Part shown: positions 1 to 6,346 of the stretch, piece after piece
Layout: every line of letters starts with the position of its first letter
How positions within the stretch are numbered: the first letter of the stretch is position 1
From: Chryseobacterium gleum
Lineage (GTDB): Bacteria; Bacteroidota; Bacteroidia; Flavobacteriales_D; Sanyastnellaceae
NCBI GenBank assembly: GCA_945897395.1
Contig: CAMDFE010000046.1
Span: forward strand, 1 to 9,432
DNA length: 9,432 bases
Direction: 5' to 3'
Notes under the pieces: generated by a model
What the model was told of the DNA's origin: nothing
Seen by the model: only the letters and a program-made list of their open reading frames with translations
Databases searched by the model: none
Position numbers and translations under genes: made by a program

Positions 1-643
1 GAAAATCGCTAGCGGCGAACTCGTGATTGAAGCCGACGTTGTATTGTCTGCTGCCGGTGTGGTTGCAAACATTGAAAATATTGGATTGGAAGATGTGGGT
101 ATTGTTACCGACAAAGGGAAAATCATGGTAGACAAATACTACCAAACAAACATCCCTGGTTATTATGCAATCGGAGATTGCGTTCCTGGTCAATCGTTGG
201 CTCACGTAGCGAGTGCAGAAGGAATTACTTGCGTTGAAAAAATTGCAGGACACCACCCACAAGCTATCGATTACAACAACATCCCAGGCTGCACCTACTG
301 CTCTCCAGAGATTGCAAGCGTCGGATACACCGAGAAGGCGGCGAAGGAAGCCGGATACGAATTGAAGATTGGTAAGTTTCCATTCAGTGCATCAGGAAAG
401 GCAAGTGCAGCTGGACACAAAGACGGTTTCGTGAAATTAATTTTCGATGCGAAGTACGGCGAATTGTTAGGCGCGCATTTGATCGGAGCAAACGTTACCG
501 AAATGATTGCAGAATGTGTAGCATTGCGCAAGTTGGAAACAACAGGAATGGAATTGGTGAAAACCATTCACCCTCATCCAACCATGAGCGAAGCCATTAT
601 GGAAGCGGCAGCAGCTGCTTACGGCGAGGTGATTCACTTGTAA
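1..643 (+). CDS. lpdA: Dihydrolipoyl dehydrogenase (E3), C-terminal part, 5' truncated
   Basis: This is the last 213 residues of a roughly 465-residue flavoprotein; the first full codon is at base 2 and the gene continues to the left of the window. E3 reoxidises the dihydrolipoyl groups of 2-oxoacid dehydrogenase complexes and the glycine cleavage system in the cytoplasm, passing electrons through a disulfide and FAD to NAD+. Visible motifs are the second FAD-binding stretch YAIGDCVPG (bases 164-190), the start of the dimerisation domain CTYCSPEIASVGYTEKAA (about 290-343), and the C-terminal HPHPTMSE (569-592). By analogy with E. coli Lpd, the second His of that motif (fragment residue 192) and the Glu five residues later form the catalytic dyad. 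The redox CxxxxC and the first FAD motif lie outside the window. The FAD motif and the dimer-interface motif together separate it from other pyridine nucleotide disulfide reductases. Which complex it serves cannot be told, since no E1 or E2 gene is visible. Confidence 0.96.
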   Translation, partial: KIASGELVIEADVVLSAAGVVANIENIGLEDVGIVTDKGKIMVDKYYQTNIPGYYAIGDCVPGQSLAHVASAEGITCVEKIAGHHPQAIDYNNIPGCTYCSPEIASVGYTEKAAKEAGYELKIGKFPFSASGKASAAGHKDGFVKLIFDAKYGELLGAHLIGANVTEMIAECVALRKLETTGMELVKTIHPHPTMSEAIMEAAAAAYGEVIHL

Positions 644-650
644 GAATACT

Positions 651-1514
651 ATGAAAAAATACGTTGTTGCACTCTTGAGCTTCTTGTTCATTTCGCAGTT
701 GACCTTTGGTCAGGCGGGAGGAACAAGTTGCTCAAATGCAGTGACGCTAACTTGCGGACAGGCAATAGGAGGAATTACGCTGGGTGTTCTTCCAGATAAT
801 TTCGATTCAGGAAATTTTGAAGGAACTGCTGGTCAGTTGTGGTACACGTTCACTCCGCTTGGAAGTGGAACGGTTGAAGTAAGTCTTTGTAACAACAACA
901 CCAATTACGACACACGCGTTCATGCGTATTCGGGAAGTTGTGGAAATTTAGTTTTTATTGCAGAAGACGATGACGCTTGTGTGAATCCTGTTTTCGCAAG
1001 TGATTTGGTGTTTACAGTTTCTGCTGGAATAACTTATTACGTTCGGGTAGGAGGAAGCTTCACCAATGCGGGAACTTACGAAGGGACCTTCTCATGTAAT
1101 TTGTCTATTCTCGGCTGTACGAATCCGCTGAGTTGTAATTTCAATCCGATTGCAAATACTAACGACGGGTCGTGTGACTTCGCTTCGTGTTACGGATGTA
1201 AATACGCGAACGCGTTGAACTTCGATCCGACGGCAACGTTCGACGATGGTTCTTGTTTCTTTGCTGCGGTGATTCCCGGATGCACGAACAGCGTAGCTTC
1301 GAATTACAATAATTTGGCAACGGTAGATAACGGAACGTGTTTGTATGCGGGTTGCACGAATGCTTCGGCGTATAACTTCAATCCCGTTGCGAATGTCGAC
1401 GACGGCAGTTGTGATTTAATTGGAACGTGCTTCGGCGACATGAATCAAGATGGTGTTATTACCATCGAAGACGTTATGCTATTCATAGCTACGTTCGGAA
1501 CGAACTGCAATTAG
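651..1514 (+). CDS. Secreted Cys-rich repeat protein with PPC-like domain and dockerin-like C-terminus
   Basis: A 287-residue exported protein of unknown function. Residues 1-21 form a Sec signal peptide (MKK, a hydrophobic core, then TFGQ). Residues 27-150 resemble the pre-peptidase C-terminal (PPC)-like beta-sandwich common in Bacteroidota exoproteins: a paired-Cys start, LWYTFTP, SGSCG, a DDD/C loop and ITYYVRVGG. Four Cys-rich repeats follow at 155-175, 182-202, 210-230 and 234-254, each starting GC and ending (D/N)(D/N)G(S/T)C. The C-terminus (260-286) carries a single EF-hand-like loop, DMNQDGVITIED (263-274), bracketed by Cys260 and Cys286. I see no T9SS sorting domain, so it may stay in the periplasm or leave by another signal. 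The ATG is 7 bases after the lpdA stop, but the two products have no obvious functional link. Its stop codon overlaps that of the converging cysteine desulfurase gene. A structural, adhesive or calcium-stabilised role is inferred; there is no catalytic motif. Confidence 0.88.
   Translation: MKKYVVALLSFLFISQLTFGQAGGTSCSNAVTLTCGQAIGGITLGVLPDNFDSGNFEGTAGQLWYTFTPLGSGTVEVSLCNNNTNYDTRVHAYSGSCGNLVFIAEDDDACVNPVFASDLVFTVSAGITYYVRVGGSFTNAGTYEGTFSCNLSILGCTNPLSCNFNPIANTNDGSCDFASCYGCKYANALNFDPTATFDDGSCFFAAVIPGCTNSVASNYNNLATVDNGTCLYAGCTNASAYNFNPVANVDDGSCDLIGTCFGDMNQDGVITIEDVMLFIATFGTNCN
1113..1412 (+). repeat. Four 21-residue Cys-rich protein repeats (GCT...DDGSC)
   Basis: The units lie at 1113-1175, 1194-1256, 1278-1340 and 1350-1412. 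Each encodes 21 residues with Cys at positions 2 and 21, a central (A/S)xNF or (A/S)xNY, and an ending close to DDGSC. Unit 1 has an extra Cys next to the central Asn. The linkers are 6, 7 and 3 residues. The DNA copies differ at many positions, so the conservation is at protein level and the repeats are not recent duplications. This repeat type is familiar from secreted flavobacterial proteins. Each unit plausibly closes one disulfide, but that is inference. Confidence 0.85.
1428..1508 (+). other. Dockerin-like calcium-binding C-terminal segment
   Basis: Codes for residues 260-286 of the upstream secreted protein. The loop has D263, N265, D267, G268, I270 and D274 at the positions expected for a calcium-binding EF-hand (1, 3, 5, 6, 8, 12), followed by a helix-like MLFIATFG. 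Only one loop is present, whereas classical cellulosomal dockerins have two. Flanking Cys residues could form a clamp. Similar endings are widespread in Bacteroidota exoproteins, so cellulosome membership should not be assumed. Confidence 0.7.
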
Positions 1515-2653
1515 TTTTGTCCTGCTTCAAAAATTTCAGTAGCTTTTTCTATGGCGTAATCTATTTCTTCTTTTGTCGTGTAGCGAGAAAAAGAGAAACG
1601 GACAGCGGGCTGTCCTTCGCGCAACGCGTCAATGCCGTCTAATACGTGGCTCCCTTTGGTTGCGCCGCTGCTGCAAGCGCTTCCGCCCGAGGCGGCTATT
1701 CCTTCAAGATCCAACAAGAACAAAAACATGTCGTTGTTTTTTGTAGGTGGAAAGGTGGTACTAAGAACGGTGTATAAACTTTCGGTGCTTTCCGATTGTC
1801 CGTTGAACACAATTCCAGGGATACGTTTCTTCAATGCAGCAATCATATACTGCTTCAATTCGCTCACATGCGCGCGATGCTCTTCCACTTCGCTGAAGGC
1901 AATATCCATGGCTTTTGCCATACCCATAATGCTTGCAGTGTTTTCTGTTCCGCCGCGCATACCACGTTCTTGTCCACCGCCAGTAATATCTGCGTATCCC
2001 GGAATGTTCTTCCGGATAAAAATAAATCCAACTCCTTTCGGGCCGTGGTATTTGTGCGCAGCAGCGTTAAGAAAATGAATGGGTGTTTCTTTTAAGTTGA
2101 AACGATAATGCCCCATCGTCTGAACCGTATCGCTGTGAAACAATGCGCCCTGTTCTACGCACATTTCCGCAACTTCTTTAAGCGGCAAAATATTCGCAAT
2201 TTCATTGTTGCCATGCATAAGTGTAACATACGTTTTCACGCCGTCGCTCAAGGTGTTTTTTAAATCGTCTAGATCAATGCTTCCATCTTCTGTCAATGCC
2301 ACCCAATGCAAAGAAACCTTTCCTTCTTCTTCCAGTTTTTCTGCCGGCTTAACAATGGCGCTGTGTTCAATTTTTGAAGTGATGATACGCGTGCATCCCA
2401 TGTCGCGAACAGCAATGTGCATGGCCAAGTTATCGGCTTCGGTTCCTCCGCTAGTGAAATAAATTTCTCCGGGTTCGCAATTCAAATGCTTCGCAATAGA
2501 GCGACGAGCCGTTTCAATCTGCGTCTTTACTTTTCTTCCGAATGAATGGGTGGAAGAGGGATTCCCGAATTCTGTTCGCAAGAAATTCGTGATAACATCT
2601 ACCACTTCAGGAGCAACAGGAGTGGTTGCTGCGTTATCTAAATAAGCTTTCAT
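1511..2653 (-). CDS. Cysteine desulfurase, group I (IscS/NifS family)
   Basis: A 380-residue PLP-dependent enzyme that removes sulfur from L-cysteine as an enzyme-bound persulfide, giving alanine and feeding Fe-S cluster assembly or tRNA thiolation in the cytoplasm. Seen directly: the N-terminal YLDNAATTP (4-12), FTSGGTEADN (66-75), His97 that stacks on PLP in this family, the HSDTVQ stretch (173-178), the Schiff-base lysine Lys201 in AAAHKYHGPKG, RGGTENT (233-239), and the persulfide Cys327 in the loop GGSACSSG. The SSGSAC-like loop, as opposed to the RxGHHCA form of SufS, puts it in group I. At 380 residues it is slightly shorter than IscS (about 404), typical of NifS-like members. Its ATG overlaps the glmM stop by 4 bases (ATGA, 2650-2653), so translation is probably coupled. 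No scaffold gene (iscU) is adjacent, so its specific client pathway is unknown and I give no gene symbol. Confidence 0.95.
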   Translation of the reverse strand: MKAYLDNAATTPVAPEVVDVITNFLRTEFGNPSSTHSFGRKVKTQIETARRSIAKHLNCEPGEIYFTSGGTEADNLAMHIAVRDMGCTRIITSKIEHSAIVKPAEKLEEEGKVSLHWVALTEDGSIDLDDLKNTLSDGVKTYVTLMHGNNEIANILPLKEVAEMCVEQGALFHSDTVQTMGHYRFNLKETPIHFLNAAAHKYHGPKGVGFIFIRKNIPGYADITGGGQERGMRGGTENTASIMGMAKAMDIAFSEVEEHRAHVSELKQYMIAALKKRIPGIVFNGQSESTESLYTVLSTTFPPTKNNDMFLFLLDLEGIAASGGSACSSGATKGSHVLDGIDALREGQPAVRFSFSRYTTKEEIDYAIEKATEIFEAGQN

Positions 2654-4032
2654 TCAGCAGAAGGAATGTGTTGTTTTATTTGTTGAATCAATACCAGCGC
2701 TTCCTCGAGTGTGGGTGCTTCCGCATAAATGCGAACAATAGGTTCCGTGTTACTCTTGCGCAAATGCACCCATCCGTTCGAAAAGTCAACCTTCACTCCA
2801 TCAATGGTATTTACTTTTTCATGTTGAAATTCTTTCACAACGGTGGCTAAAATTCCATCTACATCGAGACTCGGACTTAATACCACTTTATCCTTAATCA
2901 TTTGATACGTCGGATAGGTAGCACGCATTTCAGAAACAGAATTGAAGTTCTTCGCCAGGTGCGTTAAGAACAACGCTATTCCAACCAAGGCATCTCTTCC
3001 GTAATGCGTTTCCGGATAAATAATACCACCGTTTCCTTCTCCGCCGATTACGGCTCCAATTTCTTTCATCTTCGCAACAACGTTCACTTCGCCCACGGCT
3101 GAAGCTTCGTAGCGTTGTCCATGCTTGTGGGTCACATCGGCAAGTGCGCGACTACTCGAAAGATTACTCACGGTTGGACCGGGAGTAATGCCAAGCAGAT
3201 AATCTGCAATGGCAACAAGCGTATATTCTTCGCCAAACAAACTTCCGTCTTCACAAACGAATGCGAGACGATCTACATCTGGATCAACGACAATTCCTAA
3301 ATCACACTTCTCTTTTTTTACAATGGCAACTATGTCTGTAAGATGCTCTGCCAGCGGCTCTGGATTGTGCGCGAATTGTCCGTCGGCTTTGCAGTGAATG
3401 GGAACAATATTCTCAATGCCCAACGCATCTAACAATGCTGGGACATAAATTCCTCCAGAAGAATTAATTCCGTCAACCGCTATCTTGAATTTTTTATTTG
3501 CAATGGCTTCAACATCTATGGTATTTATTCCAAGAATATGTTGAATGTGCGCTTTCATGAAATGGCGTTCTTCAATGCTGCCCAATTCATCTACGGTGCA
3601 AAAAGCGTAATCATCTGCATCTGCTCTGCGAAGAACTTCTTTTCCCTCGTCGCCAGAAATGAACTCTCCTTTTTCATTGAGCAATTTCAATGCGTTCCAT
3701 TCTTTTGGATTGTGACTATCGGTAAGAATAATTCCTCCGTTCGCTTTGCTTTCCGTAACAGCCCATTCCACCGTTGGAGTCGTCGAAAGCCCAGCGTCTA
3801 GAACGTGAATTCCCATTCCAACCAAGGTATTCATTACAAGGTTTTGAAGCATCTCTCCGCTAATGCGCGCATCTCTTCCAACTACAATTGAAATATGTTG
3901 TTTGTTGTTTCTATGTTGAAGAAAAGCAGCGAAAGCCGCTGTGAATTTCACAGTGTCGAGCGGAGTTAAGTGTTCACCCGGAACAGCTCCAATGGTTCCG
4001 CGAAATCCGGAAATAGATTTTATTAAGGTCAT
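2650..4032 (-). CDS. glmM: Phosphoglucosamine mutase (alpha-D-phosphohexomutase family)
   Basis: A 460-residue cytoplasmic enzyme expected to interconvert glucosamine-6-P and glucosamine-1-P on the way to UDP-GlcNAc for peptidoglycan and LPS. Four family motifs are visible: the phosphoserine loop TDSHNPKEWN (104-113, Ser106 as phosphate carrier), the Mg2+ loop DPDVDR (250-255), the sugar-specificity loop GEGNGG (331-336), and the phosphate-binding loop RKSNTEP (425-431). The N-terminus SISGFRGTIG also fits. The residue before the catalytic Ser is Asp, where I expect Ala (TASHNP). I chose the ATG at 4032 over the in-frame GTG at 4065 because the homologous N-terminus begins MTLIKSISG and because a -7 promoter element (4052-4059) lies between the two. 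GlmM is the best call from overall length and fit to the Bacteroidota family; a phosphomannomutase or phosphoglucomutase role cannot be excluded from motifs alone. It is first in a two-gene unit with the cysteine desulfurase. Confidence 0.9.
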   Translation of the reverse strand: MTLIKSISGFRGTIGAVPGEHLTPLDTVKFTAAFAAFLQHRNNKQHISIVVGRDARISGEMLQNLVMNTLVGMGIHVLDAGLSTTPTVEWAVTESKANGGIILTDSHNPKEWNALKLLNEKGEFISGDEGKEVLRRADADDYAFCTVDELGSIEERHFMKAHIQHILGINTIDVEAIANKKFKIAVDGINSSGGIYVPALLDALGIENIVPIHCKADGQFAHNPEPLAEHLTDIVAIVKKEKCDLGIVVDPDVDRLAFVCEDGSLFGEEYTLVAIADYLLGITPGPTVSNLSSSRALADVTHKHGQRYEASAVGEVNVVAKMKEIGAVIGGEGNGGIIYPETHYGRDALVGIALFLTHLAKNFNSVSEMRATYPTYQMIKDKVVLSPSLDVDGILATVVKEFQHEKVNTIDGVKVDFSNGWVHLRKSNTEPIVRIYAEAPTLEEALVLIQQIKQHIPSAE

Positions 4033-4051
4033 GTCTTTAAAATATCTTGTG

Positions 4052-4059
4052 CAAAGATA
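4052..4059 (-). promoter_or_regulatory. Bacteroidota -7 promoter element for the glmM unit
   Basis: Read on the minus strand this is TATCTTTG, a full match to the Bacteroidota sigma-ABfr -7 consensus TAnnTTTG. It ends 19 bases before the glmM ATG, leaving a short leader. I see no clear TTG at the expected -33 position (about 4077-4085), so recognition may be weak or aided by a factor. The placement supports the ATG at 4032 as the real start. Confidence 0.55.
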
Positions 4060-4157
4060 CTTCACCCAAAGAGTTAAACTTCGTTCTTTGTGGAATGAAT
4101 GACTAGGCCCATTTTACCTGTCCTCTGACGAAGCGGGTAGATGAAAATTAAATTGAT

Positions 4158-4165
4158 TAAGTTTG
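4158..4165 (+). promoter_or_regulatory. Putative -7 promoter element for the mltF run
   Basis: TAAGTTTG matches TAnnTTTG exactly. It lies 45 bases upstream of the TTG start at 4211, so transcription would begin near 4172 with a leader of about 40 bases. No well-placed TTG -33 box is visible, as the nearest (4153-4155) is too close. This is a motif match only. Confidence 0.4.
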
Positions 4166-4210
4166 TAAGTAATCCTTTCACGATTCGCTCGCGGAAGAAA
4201 CCTGAAATAA

Positions 4211-5671
4211 TTGAAGAAATCTGTTTGGCGTGTTATCCTAGTTTCTCTAGCTTTGCTTGGTGGAGTGGCTTTTATGTTTACTCTTCTTTCTCCGAAGAAA
4301 AAGCAAACGGAATTTGAACAAGATCCAAATTTGCCCCAATTGGTGAACCTAGATTTAGACAGTATTCGCTCAAGAGGAAAACTGATTATTCTTACTGAAA
4401 ACAGCTCGTCAACCTATTATCTCTACAAGGAAGAACCGAAAGGTTTCGATTATGAATTGGCCAAACAGTTTGCGAAATTTTTAAAGGTGAAGTTGGAAGT
4501 ACGTGTGATTGAAAATCTCGACAGTATGTTCGCAATGCTTTATCGTGGTGAAGGAGATATCATCGCTTCGAACCTCACGATTACAGAGCAGCGCAAACGA
4601 TTCTTAGCCTTTTCTCCGCCAATTTACCAGACCAAACAAGTCTTAGTTCAACGAAGAGATACATCGAATAAATTACTTGAAAACGGAATCGTTGTTCACG
4701 GAATAAATGAATTGGATCGCTTGCCTATTCATGTGCATGCGTATTCTTCGTTTTATAGAAAGCTTGAGGAAATAGCGAAGAATACAGGATTGAATCTTCA
4801 AGTGATTGAAGCAAGCGGGAAGGTGGGAACCGAAGAATTGCTTCAAGAAGTGGCGAGCGGTGCGGTACCCTCAACAATTACAGATAAGAGTTTAGCATTT
4901 TTAAGTTTTGAAGATTATCCGAATCTAGATATGTCTGTCGAATTAAGCGAAGACGAAGACATTGGCTGGGCTGTTCGTCCAAATGCTTACTTGTTGCAAG
5001 AACGCTTAAATGCTTTTATAGCCGGAAAAAACGGAAGTCGTTTTATTAGTAAACTTTACCGCAGATATTTTGGTCGTGCTGAAGAGAACTGGTCGGGTGG
5101 GGTGCAGCGATTCTTTTCCATGCCTCCTGTTCAGGCCGGAGCTCTTTCGCCATTCGATTCATTGTACAAAGCGCACGCGCCTATTGTAGGTTGGGATTGG
5201 AGATTGCTAACTGCTCTAAGCTTTGTAGAATCTGGATTTAATCCGAATGCAGAATCGTGGGCGGGTGCTCGCGGACTCATGCAACTGATGCCCGCCACTA
5301 TAGCAAAGTACGACGGGGATACACTCTGTCCGCCTGACAATAACATTCAATCAGGTGCGAAGTATTTACACAACTTAGATAATTTTTGGGCGCAAAGAGT
5401 GCGCAATCCTGAAGAGCGAATAAAATTTATCTTGGCCAGTTATAATTGCGGGCCAGGTCACATTCTGGATGCCATGTGCATTGCAAAACAAATCGGAAGG
5501 AACGACACGTTATGGGAAGGACATGTTGCAGACGCATTAATGCTCAAAGCTCAACGACAGTATTACGCGATGTCGTGCGTGAGGCACGGATATATAAACG
5601 GGGTAGGGCCGGTGAATTTCGTAAATAAGATCTTGGCCATTTTTGAGCATTATAAATTGTCGACAAAATGA
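4211..5671 (+). CDS. mltF: MltF-type membrane-bound lytic murein transglycosylase
   Basis: A 486-residue envelope protein that cleaves the MurNAc-GlcNAc bond of peptidoglycan to form 1,6-anhydro products. Residues 1-26 are a basic then hydrophobic signal or anchor segment with no lipobox Cys. Residues about 50-290 form a family 3 solute-binding-like domain (IRSRGKLIILT, GFDYELAKQFAKFL, GDIIASNLTIT), the regulatory module of MltF. Residues about 318-480 form the SLT/GH23 catalytic domain: LSFVESGFNP with catalytic Glu340, GARGLMQLMPAT (352-363), and ASYNCGPGHI (409-418). The start must be TTG at 4211: the codon immediately upstream is an in-frame TAA, and the next ATG (codon 22) would destroy the signal segment. 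The length is close to E. coli MltF (about 518). It overlaps the next gene by ATGA (5668-5671), suggesting coupled translation. Cys413 replaces the Ala of the common AYNAGPG motif. Confidence 0.92.
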   Translation: MKKSVWRVILVSLALLGGVAFMFTLLSPKKKQTEFEQDPNLPQLVNLDLDSIRSRGKLIILTENSSSTYYLYKEEPKGFDYELAKQFAKFLKVKLEVRVIENLDSMFAMLYRGEGDIIASNLTITEQRKRFLAFSPPIYQTKQVLVQRRDTSNKLLENGIVVHGINELDRLPIHVHAYSSFYRKLEEIAKNTGLNLQVIEASGKVGTEELLQEVASGAVPSTITDKSLAFLSFEDYPNLDMSVELSEDEDIGWAVRPNAYLLQERLNAFIAGKNGSRFISKLYRRYFGRAEENWSGGVQRFFSMPPVQAGALSPFDSLYKAHAPIVGWDWRLLTALSFVESGFNPNAESWAGARGLMQLMPATIAKYDGDTLCPPDNNIQSGAKYLHNLDNFWAQRVRNPEERIKFILASYNCGPGHILDAMCIAKQIGRNDTLWEGHVADALMLKAQRQYYAMSCVRHGYINGVGPVNFVNKILAIFEHYKLSTK

Positions 5672-6300
5672 AAAACATTTTCATTGCACTTCTATTTTCT
5701 TCTGTTTTGTTTTCGTGCAAGGAAGAATCGACTAATTTTAAAATCAGCGGTCGAACGAATGATGCTTCTTCAGGAATAGCATTGCCTTATGTCGGTGTTT
5801 CAATAGAACAGAAGGCGCTTGTAAATGGGGTTCTAACCAATTATTTTTTAGAATCAGACGCAACACAATCCGATATCAATGGAAATTATTCGTTGGAATG
5901 GAAGAAGGAAAACATTGTTGAGGCGAGGCTTGTGGTGTCAAGAGAGTTTTATTACGGAAAAGAAATAACCGTTTCTCCTGATCAGCTTCGAAATGAAGTT
6001 GCAGTGGAAAAAGACATTGCATTGTGGCCACAATCAAGTGTGAATGTCACGCTCACAAACGCTACAGGTGCAAGCGCCATTCAATTCAATTGGGTCAATG
6101 CGAATTTCGAATGCGCATGCTGCTCTAACGAGGTGAAGACATTCAATAATTTATCTGACACGACATTTCAGTGCAATGTATACGGAGGGAAGTGGATCAA
6201 ATACAATTGCGTAGCCAATGGAAGTTCAGGTTCGAGCTTTCTTCTTGACAGTTTGTATGCGATGCCTTTTCAGTCAAATAATTTGTTCATTAACTTGTAG
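5668..6300 (+). CDS. Small lipoprotein with carboxypeptidase-regulatory-like beta domain
   Basis: A 210-residue lipoprotein of unknown function. The signal peptide ends in the lipobox LFSC with Cys17 as the lipidated residue. KEE follows directly, which resembles the Lys-plus-two-acidics lipoprotein export signal that sends proteins to the cell surface in some Bacteroidota. Residues about 24-105 look like a carboxypeptidase-regulatory-type beta sandwich (FKISGRTNDASSGIALPYVGVSI, here spanning 24-46, then NGNYSLEW at 71-78). The second half, about 120-210, has five Cys (149, 151, 152, 169, 181), including a CxCC cluster that could form disulfides or bind a metal. There is no catalytic motif. 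The start ATG overlaps the mltF stop, so the two are probably co-translated, and the protein may be an accessory to the transglycosylase or simply a co-expressed envelope protein. I do not recognise a specific family for the C-terminal half. Confidence 0.85.
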   Translation: MKNIFIALLFSSVLFSCKEESTNFKISGRTNDASSGIALPYVGVSIEQKALVNGVLTNYFLESDATQSDINGNYSLEWKKENIVEARLVVSREFYYGKEITVSPDQLRNEVAVEKDIALWPQSSVNVTLTNATGASAIQFNWVNANFECACCSNEVKTFNNLSDTTFQCNVYGGKWIKYNCVANGSSGSSFLLDSLYAMPFQSNNLFINL

Positions 6301-6320
6301 AAGTTGGTGAATTGATGACT

Positions 6321-6339
6321 AATTTTCAAGTTGAAATTT
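6321..6339. promoter_or_regulatory. Near-perfect inverted repeat upstream of the deiminase gene
   Basis: AATTTTCAAGTTGAAATTT is symmetric about base 6330, with 8 of 9 pairs matching and an unbroken core TTTCAA-G-TTGAAA. It sits 7 bases before the ATG at 6347, inside the 46-base gap that is the only real break in the four-gene plus-strand run. It could be an operator or a 5' hairpin affecting translation. A poor -7-like match (TAATTTTC, 6320-6327) overlaps it, with a TTG 22 bases upstream. AT-rich palindromes also arise by chance. Confidence 0.3.
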
Positions 6340-6346
6340 TATAGCT

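Larger units (their letters stand above)
4033..4210. other. Divergent intergenic region between glmM and mltF
   Basis: A 178-base non-coding gap that must drive both the leftward glmM unit and the rightward export-gene run. It holds one -7-like element in each direction (4052-4059 minus, 4158-4165 plus) and an inverted repeat with arms CAAAGA at 4067-4072 and TCTTTG at 4085-4090. A short open frame starts at ATG 4141 but runs into the mltF coding region out of frame and is not convincing. I see no tRNA, riboswitch or terminator structure. Confidence 0.6.

Noticed and set aside
467..691. Minus-strand open frame across the lpdA/secreted protein junction
   Set aside because: It is antisense to the conserved E3 C-terminus and to a signal peptide, with no start context or family pattern.
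1113..1412. Regular repeats considered as a CRISPR array or DNA-level tandem repeat
   Set aside because: The repeats are conserved only as protein, with diverged DNA copies and short coding linkers, and lie within one open frame.
651..1514. Cellulosome component because of the dockerin-like loop
   Set aside because: There is only one calcium loop, no cohesin or glycoside hydrolase is nearby, and this ending is common in Bacteroidota exoproteins.
1512..1519. TAGTTTTG, a full match to the TAnnTTTG promoter element on the plus strand
   Set aside because: It sits at the stop codon of the secreted repeat protein and faces only antisense of the desulfurase gene; nothing suitable lies downstream. 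It is most likely a chance match.
1632..2078. Plus-strand open frame of 148 codons inside the cysteine desulfurase gene
   Set aside because: It lies wholly antisense to a well-conserved gene, has no recognisable domain, and its composition is that of a shadow frame.
4033..4065. Upstream GTG start that would lengthen GlmM by 11 residues
   Set aside because: A TAnnTTTG element falls inside this stretch and the family N-terminus begins at the internal ATG (MTLIKSISG).
4141..4311. Open frame from ATG 4141 (MKIKLIKFVSNPF...) of about 56 codons
   Set aside because: It starts upstream of the probable transcript start (-7 element at 4158), overlaps mltF out of frame, and its C-terminal half is just the mltF signal region in another frame.
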